DNA of 11,285 nt from CAZTLI01 sp964614375 (GCA_964614375.1 CAZTLI010000150.1:1-11285); one strand, 5' to 3'; shown: positions 1 to 7,315, counted from the first letter of the stretch. Notes: generated by a model not told the origin, from the sequence alone. A program made the numbers and translations.

Positions 1-600
1 GGATTTCGGCAGAATTGGCCGGCATGGGCCAAACAATTCCCACAACTGCGTTTTCCTGAAGCGCCGAATTTGGGTTATCAACTGGTTGACCGTGCCGAAC
101 TGCGGAAGCAGATGGCGCACGTTGACCCGGATGCGTTGAAACGCATTGAAGAAGATATGGACTTTCTCGATCATGAGCTGATGCGCCTGTTTCGTGAACG
201 CGATCATGGCGCGGCAACCCAGCAAAATCGCTACCGCATGTACCAGATTATGTTTATGGTGCTGGCGACCTTGGCGACCCTCATCGGCTCGCTGCAAGCG
301 TTGACCCTCACCGGTAATCCCAATTGGGTGCCCGTCTTCGCCTTCATCGAGACATTGGTGGCGCTGCTGACGACCTATCTGGCGACCATCAGCGGGCGTG
401 AACCCAGCATGGCGCTGTGGTTGAGCAATCGGCGGCGTGCCGAAAATATGCGCCGTGAATATTTCCGCTATCTGATGAACATGCCGCCCTACGATGAGGT
501 CGATGGTTACGAACGACGGCAGTTACTGGCCTCGCGCGCCGCAGACATCAATCGCGGCATCTTTCCCGATAAAATGCGGCAGCCGCCGGTAGCCACCTGA
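1..600 (+). CDS. SLATT/DUF4231-like two-helix membrane protein, 5' end cut by window edge
   Basis: The reading frame is open from the first base to the TGA at 598-600, so the N-terminus lies outside the window. A TTG at 70 is the first start-like codon, but no Shine-Dalgarno precedes it, so I treat the gene as partial. Counting from the first codon shown, an acidic helical stretch (about 43-73) precedes two hydrophobic helices (about 82-103 and 109-131), split by a short Asn/Pro/Trp loop. A conserved-looking amphipathic tract follows, with W-L-S-N-R-R-R-A-E-N-M-R-R-E-Y-F at about 140-155. Two helices followed by a W..R..AE...REYF stretch are typical of DUF4231, a member of the SLATT group. 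SLATT proteins are predicted to form membrane pores or disrupt membranes in nucleotide-second-messenger conflict systems. The missing upstream part could carry a sensor domain such as SLOG, or be only a short helix. The next gene begins 11 bp downstream, so the two are probably cotranscribed. Confidence 0.72.
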   Translation, partial: GFRQNWPAWAKQFPQLRFPEAPNLGYQLVDRAELRKQMAHVDPDALKRIEEDMDFLDHELMRLFRERDHGAATQQNRYRMYQIMFMVLATLATLIGSLQALTLTGNPNWVPVFAFIETLVALLTTYLATISGREPSMALWLSNRRRAENMRREYFRYLMNMPPYDEVDGYERRQLLASRAADINRGIFPDKMRQPPVAT

Positions 601-611
601 GGAGGTCACAC

Positions 612-1280
612 ATGGCACGTTTATCCCGTAAAGATATGGAAGCACGTTACGAACTGTTTAACATATTCTCGCTCGATGATCAGCGCAAATATTACCAGAG
701 CACGGTCAAAAAACATCGGCTTGCCGCCAGTCAGGTCAACCGCATTCGGGCGGCGATTGCCTTTTTCACCGGGGTGGCGGCGGCGGCTGCCGGGTTTATT
801 GTACAATCCTCATTTATCAGCGGGGCGCGCTGTAGTGTAACACCTGCCCCCGCGGATTGTGGCAATCTGGAAGGGCTGGTGACGTTTTTAGTGATAATGG
901 CGGTGGTATTGCCCGCGCTGGGGGCGTTCTTCAACACCCTTGCCGACCTGTATCAGTGGGATCGCATGATTACGATTTATGAGTCGGCGCTGGAAAATAT
1001 CGAAGTCGCCGATGCCCAATCGCCCATGGACGATATGGACGACCTGATTTATCGCTCCAGTTTACGCGCCTTCACCGAAGGCACATTGCAGGTCATGAGC
1101 GATGAAACGGCACAGTGGGGGCAGTCGATACGCACGCCCGCCACGCTGGAACAATTCATCGAAGAAGAACGCCAGAAATCGGCGCGCATTGGTGGCGATG
1201 CCAGCGAACATCAAATCGGGCGCACCAATCCACCGAACCTGACGCAGCCGCGCGACACCGACCAGCCGCGCGACCCGTAA
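612..1280 (+). CDS. Second SLATT-like two-helix membrane protein
   Basis: This 222-aa protein starts at an ATG preceded by a strong Shine-Dalgarno (AGGAGGT at 600-606 that overlaps the previous stop), which fixes the start. It has a basic/aromatic N-terminal helix (about 8-44), a hydrophobic helix at about 46-68, a loop of about 20 residues with two cysteines (C74 and C83), a second helix at about 88-110, and a soluble acidic C-terminal helix region. The last 35 residues are Pro/Asp/Arg-rich and probably disordered. The plan (helix, two closely spaced membrane helices, cytoplasmic helix with tryptophan at 116 soon after the second helix) matches the SLATT group. It differs clearly in sequence from its upstream neighbour, so it is not a recent tandem copy. 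The paired arrangement suggests a hetero-oligomeric membrane effector, which is inference. Family assignment rests on architecture and is less certain than for the first protein. Confidence 0.65.
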   Translation: MARLSRKDMEARYELFNIFSLDDQRKYYQSTVKKHRLAASQVNRIRAAIAFFTGVAAAAAGFIVQSSFISGARCSVTPAPADCGNLEGLVTFLVIMAVVLPALGAFFNTLADLYQWDRMITIYESALENIEVADAQSPMDDMDDLIYRSSLRAFTEGTLQVMSDETAQWGQSIRTPATLEQFIEEERQKSARIGGDASEHQIGRTNPPNLTQPRDTDQPRDP

Positions 1281-1290
1281 GACTATCTAC

Positions 1291-1322
1291 AAAAAATGGG
1301 GCGCACCCACACGGCGCGCCCC
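1291..1322 (-). terminator. Intrinsic terminator for the FN3/discoidin gene (minus strand)
   Basis: A perfect 7-bp GC-only stem (GGGGCGC at 1298-1304 paired with GCGCCCC at 1316-1322, 11-nt loop) is followed on the minus strand, after one base, by six T residues (the A run at 1291-1296). It sits about 43 bp past the stop of the minus-strand gene ending at 1365. On the plus strand the stem lies 18 bp after the SLATT stop but is followed by TGCTAATTAAAT, a poor U tract, so termination of the plus-strand transcript there would be weaker. Confidence 0.8.
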
Positions 1323-1364
1323 TGCTAATTAAATAGACTTATCGCCCTGGTTGCGGTATGTGAT

Positions 1365-2237
1365 TTACTCGTCTTCGAGCGGTTCACCATAGACCGCGAT
1401 TTCGACTGCGCCAGTGTTGCCGCCGCTGCTGCTGGTGACATCAAAACGCAGTGTCGAAGCCTCGATTTCGACTTCAAAGGCATAGGGTTGGTCGGCATCG
1501 GGCAGCGTGAAGGGGCCATAAACCGCGCCGCTGTCCGTCGTGACGGTGAACTCGAAAATCTGCGCCGTGCCATCGCTCATCGCCCGCGTCCAGAATTCGA
1601 CGCCGGTAATCAACGAACGCTGCCCCAACTGCACCTCAACCCATGCGCCATCACCATCCCCGGCGGATGACCAGGCTGAATTGCTGCTGCCATCGAAGGC
1701 GCTGCCGATACCCCAGCGCGAGTCGGCAGCCGCGTCACCGAAGGCGCTGCTGTAGCCAATGACCTGCGCGCCCATCAAGGGCGAGAGTAGATTGGTGACT
1801 TCGGTTTCGTCTTGCGGCGGCGTGGTGAAGGTCATCACCTCAGAAATATAGACAACCCCCTGCGCGTCCACACCCTGCACGCGGAAATAATAGGTCGTGT
1901 CCGGTTCAAGCCCTGCCAGCAGCGGATTGTGTTCCGAATGCGTGCCGCCCGCCATATCCTGGTCGAGCGTCAATTGACCGAATGCCGGCGTCGTGCCATA
2001 GACCATCGTGCAGGCCACCGGAACGCTGGTCACAATCGGCAGGGTCGCCGTGCCATCGCTGGCAAAATTGGTGACAATCAAGTCGGTATCGACAATATCA
2101 TCTATGGGGCGGAAGGTATAATTTTCCAGCAGGCGGGCGACATCTTCATCTATCTCGCCGCCATCTTGCGCCAGAACCATACCCACCGCCGCCAAGAGGA
2201 CAATCAGTAAGCCGGTTAGTACATCGCGTGTTTTCAT
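1365..2237 (-). CDS. Secreted protein with fibronectin type III-like and discoidin (F5/8 type C)-like domains
   Basis: This 290-aa protein begins at the ATG ending at 2237, with GGAGAGG placed 6 nt upstream (2244-2250). A longer frame from a TTG at 2252 is less likely because that codon overlaps the Shine-Dalgarno. Residues 1-23 form a signal peptide (charged MKTR start, hydrophobic core, V-L-A before Q24). Residues of about 50-128 look like a fibronectin III or purple-acid-phosphatase N-terminal-like beta sandwich: a G-T-T strand, then L-L-A-G-L-E-P-D-T-T-Y-Y-F-R-V-Q-G, then a closing T-F-T-T-P. Residues of about 140-286 resemble a discoidin jelly roll (A-F-D-G-S, then W-V-E-V-Q-L-G, then the closing A-V-E-I-A-V-Y-G-E). 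There is no catalytic motif, so a binding or adhesion role at the cell surface is inferred; discoidin domains commonly bind carbohydrate or lipid. It has its own promoter candidate at 2277-2282 and a terminator at 1291-1322, so it can be a single-gene unit although it follows the PLD gene by 80 bp. Confidence 0.8.
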   Translation of the reverse strand: MKTRDVLTGLLIVLLAAVGMVLAQDGGEIDEDVARLLENYTFRPIDDIVDTDLIVTNFASDGTATLPIVTSVPVACTMVYGTTPAFGQLTLDQDMAGGTHSEHNPLLAGLEPDTTYYFRVQGVDAQGVVYISEVMTFTTPPQDETEVTNLLSPLMGAQVIGYSSAFGDAAADSRWGIGSAFDGSSNSAWSSAGDGDGAWVEVQLGQRSLITGVEFWTRAMSDGTAQIFEFTVTTDSGAVYGPFTLPDADQPYAFEVEIEASTLRFDVTSSSGGNTGAVEIAVYGEPLEDE

Positions 2238-2276
2238 CACACACCTCTCCAATAGGGACTTGCTTCACTATCCTGC

Positions 2277-2282
2277 ATTATA
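2277..2282 (-). promoter_or_regulatory. Candidate -10 box (TATAAT) for the FN3/discoidin gene
   Basis: On the minus strand there is an exact TATAAT hexamer 39 bp before the ATG ending at 2237, in the 80-bp space after the PLD stop. It would give a leader of about 32 nt. No convincing TTGACA-like -35 box lies 16-18 bp upstream (the region reads ACCTTTT), so the call rests on the -10 box and its position. It would let the gene be expressed apart from the upstream PLD gene. Confidence 0.45.
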
Positions 2283-2317
2283 GAAGCGGTGTATAGCGAA
2301 AAGGTTACGCGCGTTAG

Positions 2318-3514
2318 CTAACAGGTCACGCGGTCACCGGGCGCTGTGCCCTGTGCCATCAGACGGTCAAATTCGGCGATGTACTGCGCTGCCAATGTCG
2401 GGTCGGTGATGATGATGACATTTTCGTCATTGCTGGTCGAGGCGTTGCTCGAAAAATTGAACGAACCCGTGATGACGGTGTGATTGTCGATAATGATGAC
2501 CTTGTGATGCAGCTTATAGGGATTGCCGTCGATGCGAATGTCTGCCCCCGCACACAGCAGACGCGGCCCCTCGGCGAAACGAGTCGTCGCCTGCGCGCTG
2601 TCGAACACACCACTGACGGCGACTCCCGCGTCCATCCGTTCCAGCAGGGCATCGCCAATGTTATCTAATGTGAGCGCGAAGGACATGATGCGGATTTGAC
2701 TCGTCGCGCCTTGAATCCGGCGGATGATTTCGCCTTCGACATCATCTTCAGCCGCGAACAAAATCTGTACCGAGACGCCATCCTGCGTATAGCTGACGCT
2801 GTTGCCGCCGGGGGATGTGCTGCCGAACTGCCCGCCTTCGCCATTCGCCCACATTTCATCAAATTCCCCCTGATACGACTCGACGGCGCGCCGTGACCGC
2901 AGCACGAGGGCATTATTGTTATTGCGATAGCTGCCGTTGATGGTGTAATTCCATGAACCTGTCCAGACGACGGTGCTATCAAGAATCATGAATTTATTGT
3001 GCATCAGGCCGCTGCGGTCATCATCGACAATGGGCACACCGGCATCGAGGATTTCCCACAGGGTCGTATCTTCAAAATCTTCACGGTTTTGGGCATTGAC
3101 CGTGATTCCATGTTCGTTATCGACCACCATCCGCACCCGCACGCCGCGGCGATGTGCCCGGATGATGGCGTCAGTAATCGGGCGATTGTTCATCTCAAAC
3201 GCGGCGATGTCCAGGGTCGCTTGCACGCCGTCTATCGCCGCCGCCAATACTTCGTCCATTGCGCCCGTATAGGTCGATGCGTCGCTGCTGCCGGTGGGGG
3301 CATTAAAATAAACCTGCCAGAAGGCCCGTTCTGCGCCATACCCGTTGCCTAAGGCGATGGTGCGGACGGTTGAGGAGTCCCCGCCTGTGCTGCCGGTGTT
3401 GGGCGTCGCGGTTGGATTGGTCACGATGGGCGGCGCGGCTAAATCTTCTTCACAGCCCACCAGAACCAGCGTAAAAATGAGCAAAACAATCCACAATAAA
3501 CGTCGATTGAGCAT
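2318..3514 (-). CDS. Phospholipase D-like lipoprotein with two HKD motifs
   Basis: This 398-aa protein starts at the ATG ending at 3514, with a purine-rich GAGAGAG stretch just before it and GAAGGGA further upstream. The N-terminus is a lipoprotein signal: basic M-L-N-R-R, a hydrophobic core and the lipobox L-V-G-C with Cys at 21. A Thr/Pro/Gly/Ser-rich linker (about 27-45) follows. Two phospholipase D catalytic motifs are intact: H172-x-K174-x4-D179 followed by T-G-S-W-N-Y, and H337-x-K339-x4-D344 followed by T-G-S-F-N-F. This is the PLDc_2-type layout, with both half-sites in one chain. Family members cleave phosphodiesters in phospholipids or nucleic acids; which substrate applies here cannot be told from sequence. 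It should act outside the cytoplasmic membrane. The 5' region adjoins the N gap, but the whole coding sequence is intact on the left contig; a frame extended through the Ns is an artefact. Once the gap is closed it lies 35 bp after the 178-aa gene, probably in one transcript. Confidence 0.9.
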   Translation of the reverse strand: MLNRRLLWIVLLIFTLVLVGCEEDLAAPPIVTNPTATPNTGSTGGDSSTVRTIALGNGYGAERAFWQVYFNAPTGSSDASTYTGAMDEVLAAAIDGVQATLDIAAFEMNNRPITDAIIRAHRRGVRVRMVVDNEHGITVNAQNREDFEDTTLWEILDAGVPIVDDDRSGLMHNKFMILDSTVVWTGSWNYTINGSYRNNNNALVLRSRRAVESYQGEFDEMWANGEGGQFGSTSPGGNSVSYTQDGVSVQILFAAEDDVEGEIIRRIQGATSQIRIMSFALTLDNIGDALLERMDAGVAVSGVFDSAQATTRFAEGPRLLCAGADIRIDGNPYKLHHKVIIIDNHTVITGSFNFSSNASTSNDENVIIITDPTLAAQYIAEFDRLMAQGTAPGDRVTC

Positions 3515-3687
3515 TCTCTCTCTTATCCCTTCNNNNNNNNNNNNNNNNNNNNNNNNNNNNNNNNNNNNNNNNNNNNNNNNNNNNNNNNNNNNNNNNNNNN
3601 NNNNNNNNNNNNNNNNNNNNNNNNNNNNNNNNTGAGCAAAACAATCCACAATAAACGTCGATTGAGCATTCTCTCTCTTATCCCTTC
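3478..3687. other. Assembly gap: 100 Ns between two identical 55-bp contig ends
   Basis: Positions 3533-3632 are exactly 100 Ns. The 55 bases before the gap (3478-3532) are identical to the 55 bases after it (3633-3687). Each copy ends exactly at a gap border, as expected when two contigs sharing an assembly k-mer overlap are placed side by side with a default gap. The likely true sequence has one copy and no gap, which would shorten the locus by 155 bp. The second copy contains the first codons of the PLD lipoprotein again (ATG ending at 3669), which should not be annotated as a separate gene. Confidence 0.9.
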
Positions 3688-3704
3688 ATAATCGTAAAGT
3701 TTTA

Positions 3705-4241
3705 TTACATTTCCGGTGATTGGGCATCGGGTGTACCGTCTGCTTCATCAGCCGGTGTCGTGTCTACCGCGCCTAAATCTGCCAGCAGGTCGGCCTGTGC
3801 TGCTGCGGCTGCGGGTGCTGCTGCTTCAGTGTCGGCAGCGGCATCAGTGGCAAACGCGCTCAATAACGCCGCTATTCCCTCTTGTTCGCTCGGCACACTG
3901 GTCGCTTTAAAGGCGCTGACTTTAGCCTCATCGACATGATAACCCAGTTCCCGCCCGGTCTCGACCAGTTTCGCAAGGTGTTCTTGCTGTTCCTCTGGCG
4001 CGAGGTCGTGCCAGCGTCCCACAAGGCGTCCGGCGCGCTTCATCAATCGGTGCAGCGTCACACATTGCGCTTGAAAGGCTTCGTCGCTGTTGCTGCCCGA
4101 TTTTTCACGTTCAGCCAGCCATGTGACCTGCTTTTCCGCCCATTGTAACAACAGCTTCGACCCTTCGTCACGCAGTTCATCGGACAGACTGGCGACTTCA
4201 TACAGCATCATGATTTCCGAATCGGTATTGGATAGTGGCAT
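3705..4241 (-). CDS. Uncharacterised protein with Ala/Asp-rich C-terminal tail
   Basis: I do not recognise this 178-aa protein. It starts at the ATG ending at 4241, with GGGGA 7 nt upstream. Residues 1-115 are predicted mainly helical and soluble, with many charged residues and tryptophans (Q-W-A-E-K-Q-V-T-W-L, then G-R-W-H-D-L-A-P-E-E-Q-Q). Residues of about 130-178 are low in complexity, rich in Ala, Asp, Thr and Pro, and include an alanine run near 141-149, so they are probably disordered. There is no signal peptide, membrane helix or cysteine-based metal motif. After closing the assembly gap, its stop lies 35 bp before the PLD lipoprotein start, so the two are likely cotranscribed. A cytoplasmic partner or regulator of the PLD gene is possible but not shown. 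The neighbour on the other side (AsnB-like) is divergent. Confidence 0.7.
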   Translation of the reverse strand: MPLSNTDSEIMMLYEVASLSDELRDEGSKLLLQWAEKQVTWLAEREKSGSNSDEAFQAQCVTLHRLMKRAGRLVGRWHDLAPEEQQEHLAKLVETGRELGYHVDEAKVSAFKATSVPSEQEGIAALLSAFATDAAADTEAAAPAAAAAQADLLADLGAVDTTPADEADGTPDAQSPEM

Positions 4242-4489
4242 AACTGGTTCCCCATAAGGTTCATTTTGTGCAAATCGTCATGCTGAGCGCAATCATCCTG
4301 CTATCACTATGGCACAAATTGCCCCGCCAGACAATTTTGAGCTGCATTACAGGCCATGTGTCGTTCGAAGTCCATATACGGCTATACCGGTTGCATTTTC
4401 TGTGGTGTAATCTAGAGTCTGAGTGTGCGATATGATTTCGCAGTCGTATCATGCTTTTGCTGACGCGCTGAATTGCTGAGGATACATAA
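4242..4489. promoter_or_regulatory. Divergent intergenic region carrying promoters for both flanking transcripts
   Basis: This 248-bp gap separates divergent genes, so it should hold both promoters. On the plus strand a TATGAT (4431-4436) is a fair -10 box, 53 bp before the AsnB start, but has no clear -35 box. It overlaps one arm of a short inverted repeat (ATGAT at 4432-4436, ATCAT at 4448-4452). Near the minus-strand gene a TTTGTGC (4265-4271) is matched by GCACAAA (4312-4318), 40 bp apart. These arms are short and may be chance. I see no ORF, RNA gene or terminator here. Confidence 0.4.
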
Positions 4490-6418
4490 ATGTGTGGTAT
4501 AGCCGGATTTAGCGGCGCTCCCAATAAACCCCTGCTGCAAGCCATGACCGACAGCATCGCCTATCGCGGCCCGGATGCGGAAGGCTATCATGTCGTGGAT
4601 GGCGCGAATCTGGGCAGTCGTCGCCTGCGAATCATCGACCTCACCGGCGGCGACCAGCCCATCGCCAACGAAGACGAACGTATATGGATTGTTTACAATG
4701 GCGAGTTGTATAACGACCCCGAACTGCGCCAGATGTTGGAGGCCAGAGGCCATGTCTATCGCACGCGCGCCGATACCGAGACGCTGATTCACCTGTATGA
4801 AGAATTTGGCGATACCTTCGCCGAACATCTGAATGGCATCTATGCCTTCGCGCTGTGGGACGCGCGCCAGCGTAAATTGCTTATCGGGCGTGATCAGTTC
4901 GGGATTAAGCCGCTGCACTATGCGCTGATAGATGGCGAACTCGTTTTCGGGTCTGAAGTCAAAGCGATTTTGCAATATCCCAATGCACCACGCCGTCTCA
5001 ATCCACAGGCGCTGCACCTGTTCATGAATTTGCGTTATATCCCCGGCGAACAGACCCTATTTGAGGGTATCCAGCGCCTGCCTGCCGGACACGTCCTCGT
5101 CTGGCAAGAGGGACAGACACGTCTGGTCAAATACTGGAATCCGACCTGTGACGTGGATTATTCGCGCAGCGAGTCCGACTGGATTGAGGCGATTCGGCAT
5201 CATTTGTGCGAAGCGGTGCGCCGCCAACTGGTGAGTGAAGTCCCGTTAGGCGTTTATCTATCCGGTGGGATGGATTCGAGCAGTGTGGCAGCCTTCGCCT
5301 CGCAGTTACTCGATGACCCGGTTGATACATTCTCGCTCGGATTCAATGAACCGACGGACGAACTGGAAGATGCGGCCTTTGTTGCGCGCTATTTCAAGAC
5401 CCGGCACCATGAGCAGACCGTACAGGCCGACCCGCTGACGCTGTTCCCGCAGGTCATCTGGCATACCGAAGAACCCAAAGAAAATGTCATACAGGGCTTT
5501 TTGCTGGCGCGCCATGCCCGCCGTCATGTGACCGTCGCCCTCAGTGGTCTGGGTGGTGATGAATTGTTCGCGGGGTATGCCATTTATCGCTATTTGCAAT
5601 TGGGGCAGACCATCGGGCGCTTTGTGCCGTCGGTGGTGCAGCATTATCTGTTCAATCCGATGAGTCGGGCGTTGTTCGCGCTGCAAAATAAGACGGGCAC
5701 GCTGCAATTTGACCTGTACCGGCGGGCGATGCAGTTGGGTCTCGCCAGTGGCGACCCATCGCGTTTCTATCTCATTTTGCGGAATGTGTGGGATGCCGAC
5801 GCTGCCCAGTGGGCAAATGTGTATGGCGAGCGGATGCGGAATGCTGCGCTGCAACCTGTCGAGCGTTATTTCGCGCCCTATTTCAATGGCGATGGCAACG
5901 GGATGCTGGCGCAAGCACTCAATGCCGAATTCCACACCAAGATGGTCGAGGACTTCCTCAATAACGAAGATCGCGTGTCGATGGCGAACAGTGTTGAGGT
6001 GCGCGTGCCCTTCCTGGACCGCGATCTGGTCGCGCTGGCCTTCAGCATCCCGCCGGAACTGAAATATCGCAATGGCGATAGCAAATACATCTTCAAACGC
6101 GCGATGGACGGCATTTTGCCGCCGGAAACGCTGCAAAAGCCCAAGTGGGGTTTCACCTTCAGCAGTTATCACCAGTTCACCAAAGACCTCAAATCCACTG
6201 CCGAGCGCATTCTGACAAAAGAACGGGTAGAACAACAGGGCTTGTTCAACTATGATTATCTGCGCCGGATTATGACCCATAAACCCAACCCGCGACTGTT
6301 CTGGCACTATTTTTTCCTGTGGAACGTCGTCGGCATCACCATCTGGCAGCAGATGTTTTTGGAGGGCGACCGGGCACAGCCGGATTTTGAACTGGCACAG
6401 TATATGCAGAAAACATGA
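4490..6418 (+). CDS. asnB: AsnB-type glutamine-hydrolysing asparagine synthase / amidotransferase
   Basis: This 642-aa protein has the full two-domain layout of the family. The N-terminal class II glutaminase domain (about 1-215) starts M-C-G-I-A-G, so Cys2 is the nucleophile after Met removal. It continues with Y-R-G-P-D-A, the glutamine-binding N-G-E-L-Y-N, and R-D-Q-F-G-I-K-P-L-H-Y. The synthetase domain carries the ATP-binding PP-loop S-G-G-M-D-S-S (258-264) and a second conserved block S-G-L-G-G-D-E-L-F-A-G-Y from 352. GAGG lies 8 nt before the ATG. The family hydrolyses glutamine and transfers ammonia to an adenylated carboxylate, classically aspartate. In glycan and secondary-metabolite clusters, paralogues are thought to amidate other carboxylates such as uronic acids. 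Its stop overlaps the next start by 4 bp (ATGA), so it is translationally coupled to two methyltransferases and an oxidoreductase. This context favours a tailoring role over housekeeping asparagine synthesis, but substrate is not determinable here. Confidence 0.93.
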   Translation: MCGIAGFSGAPNKPLLQAMTDSIAYRGPDAEGYHVVDGANLGSRRLRIIDLTGGDQPIANEDERIWIVYNGELYNDPELRQMLEARGHVYRTRADTETLIHLYEEFGDTFAEHLNGIYAFALWDARQRKLLIGRDQFGIKPLHYALIDGELVFGSEVKAILQYPNAPRRLNPQALHLFMNLRYIPGEQTLFEGIQRLPAGHVLVWQEGQTRLVKYWNPTCDVDYSRSESDWIEAIRHHLCEAVRRQLVSEVPLGVYLSGGMDSSSVAAFASQLLDDPVDTFSLGFNEPTDELEDAAFVARYFKTRHHEQTVQADPLTLFPQVIWHTEEPKENVIQGFLLARHARRHVTVALSGLGGDELFAGYAIYRYLQLGQTIGRFVPSVVQHYLFNPMSRALFALQNKTGTLQFDLYRRAMQLGLASGDPSRFYLILRNVWDADAAQWANVYGERMRNAALQPVERYFAPYFNGDGNGMLAQALNAEFHTKMVEDFLNNEDRVSMANSVEVRVPFLDRDLVALAFSIPPELKYRNGDSKYIFKRAMDGILPPETLQKPKWGFTFSSYHQFTKDLKSTAERILTKERVEQQGLFNYDYLRRIMTHKPNPRLFWHYFFLWNVVGITIWQQMFLEGDRAQPDFELAQYMQKT

Positions 6419-7299
6419 GTCAAGCCGCCAATCCTATCCAACAACTGCGGTTGTATGTTACCCAATTGGGTTGGGCCAACCGCTATACCGAACGCTATGC
6501 CGCGGATCACTGCACCTGGTTTCAGCGCATGACGGATACCCTGCAACCGTATCTGCCCACCTATGACGGCGCGCGCGCCCTTGACGTGGGTTGTGGGATG
6601 CTGCAATGGCAGACGATTATGCTGCATAGCCGCGGCGCAGAGGTCACCGGGCTGGATATGGAATATGTGCGCGCAGACCGTCGCCCCGATAAATACTGGC
6701 ACGTCCTGCGTAGGAACGGGGCAGAACGCGCGCTCAAAACCGCCTACTGGGATTATGTCTATCGCCCGCGTTATCTGAAGGCGCTGCAAGCCTGCGCGCC
6801 CTTTACACTCAACACACGCGGCCTCGATTTACGCCAGCATGTGGCGGAACGTCTGCCCTTTGAGGACAACTGTTTTGACCTTGTGGTCTCGCATGAGGTG
6901 TTTGAACACATCGCCGATGTGCCCGCCGCCGCCGCAGAAATTAGACGTGTCCTCAAACCGGGCGCGCTGGCCTATATCAACATTCACCTGTTCCCCAGCA
7001 TCTCCGGCAGTCATCACATGGCATGGAAATTCCCGGACGAAGAACCCTCGAACACGGTGCCGCCCTGGGATCATCTGCGCGAACGGCGCTACCCGGAACA
7101 CCCCTCGTGGATTAACGAAAAACGCGAACGCGATTATCAACCTGTGTTTGAGAGTCTGTTCGAGATACTCGAATGGCAGGCATCGGCTTACGAAGGCAAG
7201 GCGCTGTTGACGCCCGAAATCAAGGCCGAACTGCCCGACTACAGCGAAGATGAACTGCTCAAAAAGGGTTTGATTATCGTGGCGCGCAAACCGCAGTAA
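6415..7299 (+). CDS. Class I SAM-dependent methyltransferase
   Basis: This 294-aa protein has a Rossmann-type methyltransferase domain. Motif I is L-D-V-G-C-G (56-61), followed by an acidic strand end (T-G-L-D-M) for the SAM ribose. A motif near 156-166 (L-V-V-S-H-E-V-F-E-H-I) is typical of Methyltransf_11-like proteins, and R-V-L-K-P-G-A follows. An insertion of about 50 residues between motif I and the next block, and a C-terminal part rich in Trp, His and Pro (H-H-M-A-W-K-F-P), probably form the acceptor site. The ATG overlaps the upstream AsnB stop by 4 bp, which marks translational coupling. The next gene starts 16 bp downstream. The acceptor is unknown; in this context it is probably a sugar or a sugar-linked intermediate, which is inference from the neighbours. 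Confidence 0.88.
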   Translation: MSQAANPIQQLRLYVTQLGWANRYTERYAADHCTWFQRMTDTLQPYLPTYDGARALDVGCGMLQWQTIMLHSRGAEVTGLDMEYVRADRRPDKYWHVLRRNGAERALKTAYWDYVYRPRYLKALQACAPFTLNTRGLDLRQHVAERLPFEDNCFDLVVSHEVFEHIADVPAAAAEIRRVLKPGALAYINIHLFPSISGSHHMAWKFPDEEPSNTVPPWDHLRERRYPEHPSWINEKRERDYQPVFESLFEILEWQASAYEGKALLTPEIKAELPDYSEDELLKKGLIIVARKPQ

Positions 7300-7315
7300 G
7301 AATGGAATAGTCATC

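Noticed and set aside
70..600. TTG at 70 as the start of the first gene
   Set aside because: There is no Shine-Dalgarno before it and the frame stays open to the left edge, so the gene most likely begins outside the window.
2313..2322. 10-bp palindrome GTTAGCTAAC at the PLD stop codon
   Set aside because: It has no loop or T tract and overlaps the stop codon; most likely chance.
2318..3649. A 443-codon version of the PLD gene extended through the N gap
   Set aside because: The extra N-terminus is unknown residues plus the duplicated contig end. The lipoprotein signal starting at 3514 is a complete and natural N-terminus.
3478..3687. A 55-bp direct repeat that might mark a mobile element or target-site duplication
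   Set aside because: Both copies end exactly at the borders of a 100-N gap, which points to an assembly overlap.
5306..6307. A 333-codon open frame on the minus strand inside the AsnB gene
   Set aside because: It is antisense to a clearly conserved enzyme with intact motifs, has no ribosome site or recognisable family, and long antisense frames are common in this codon usage.
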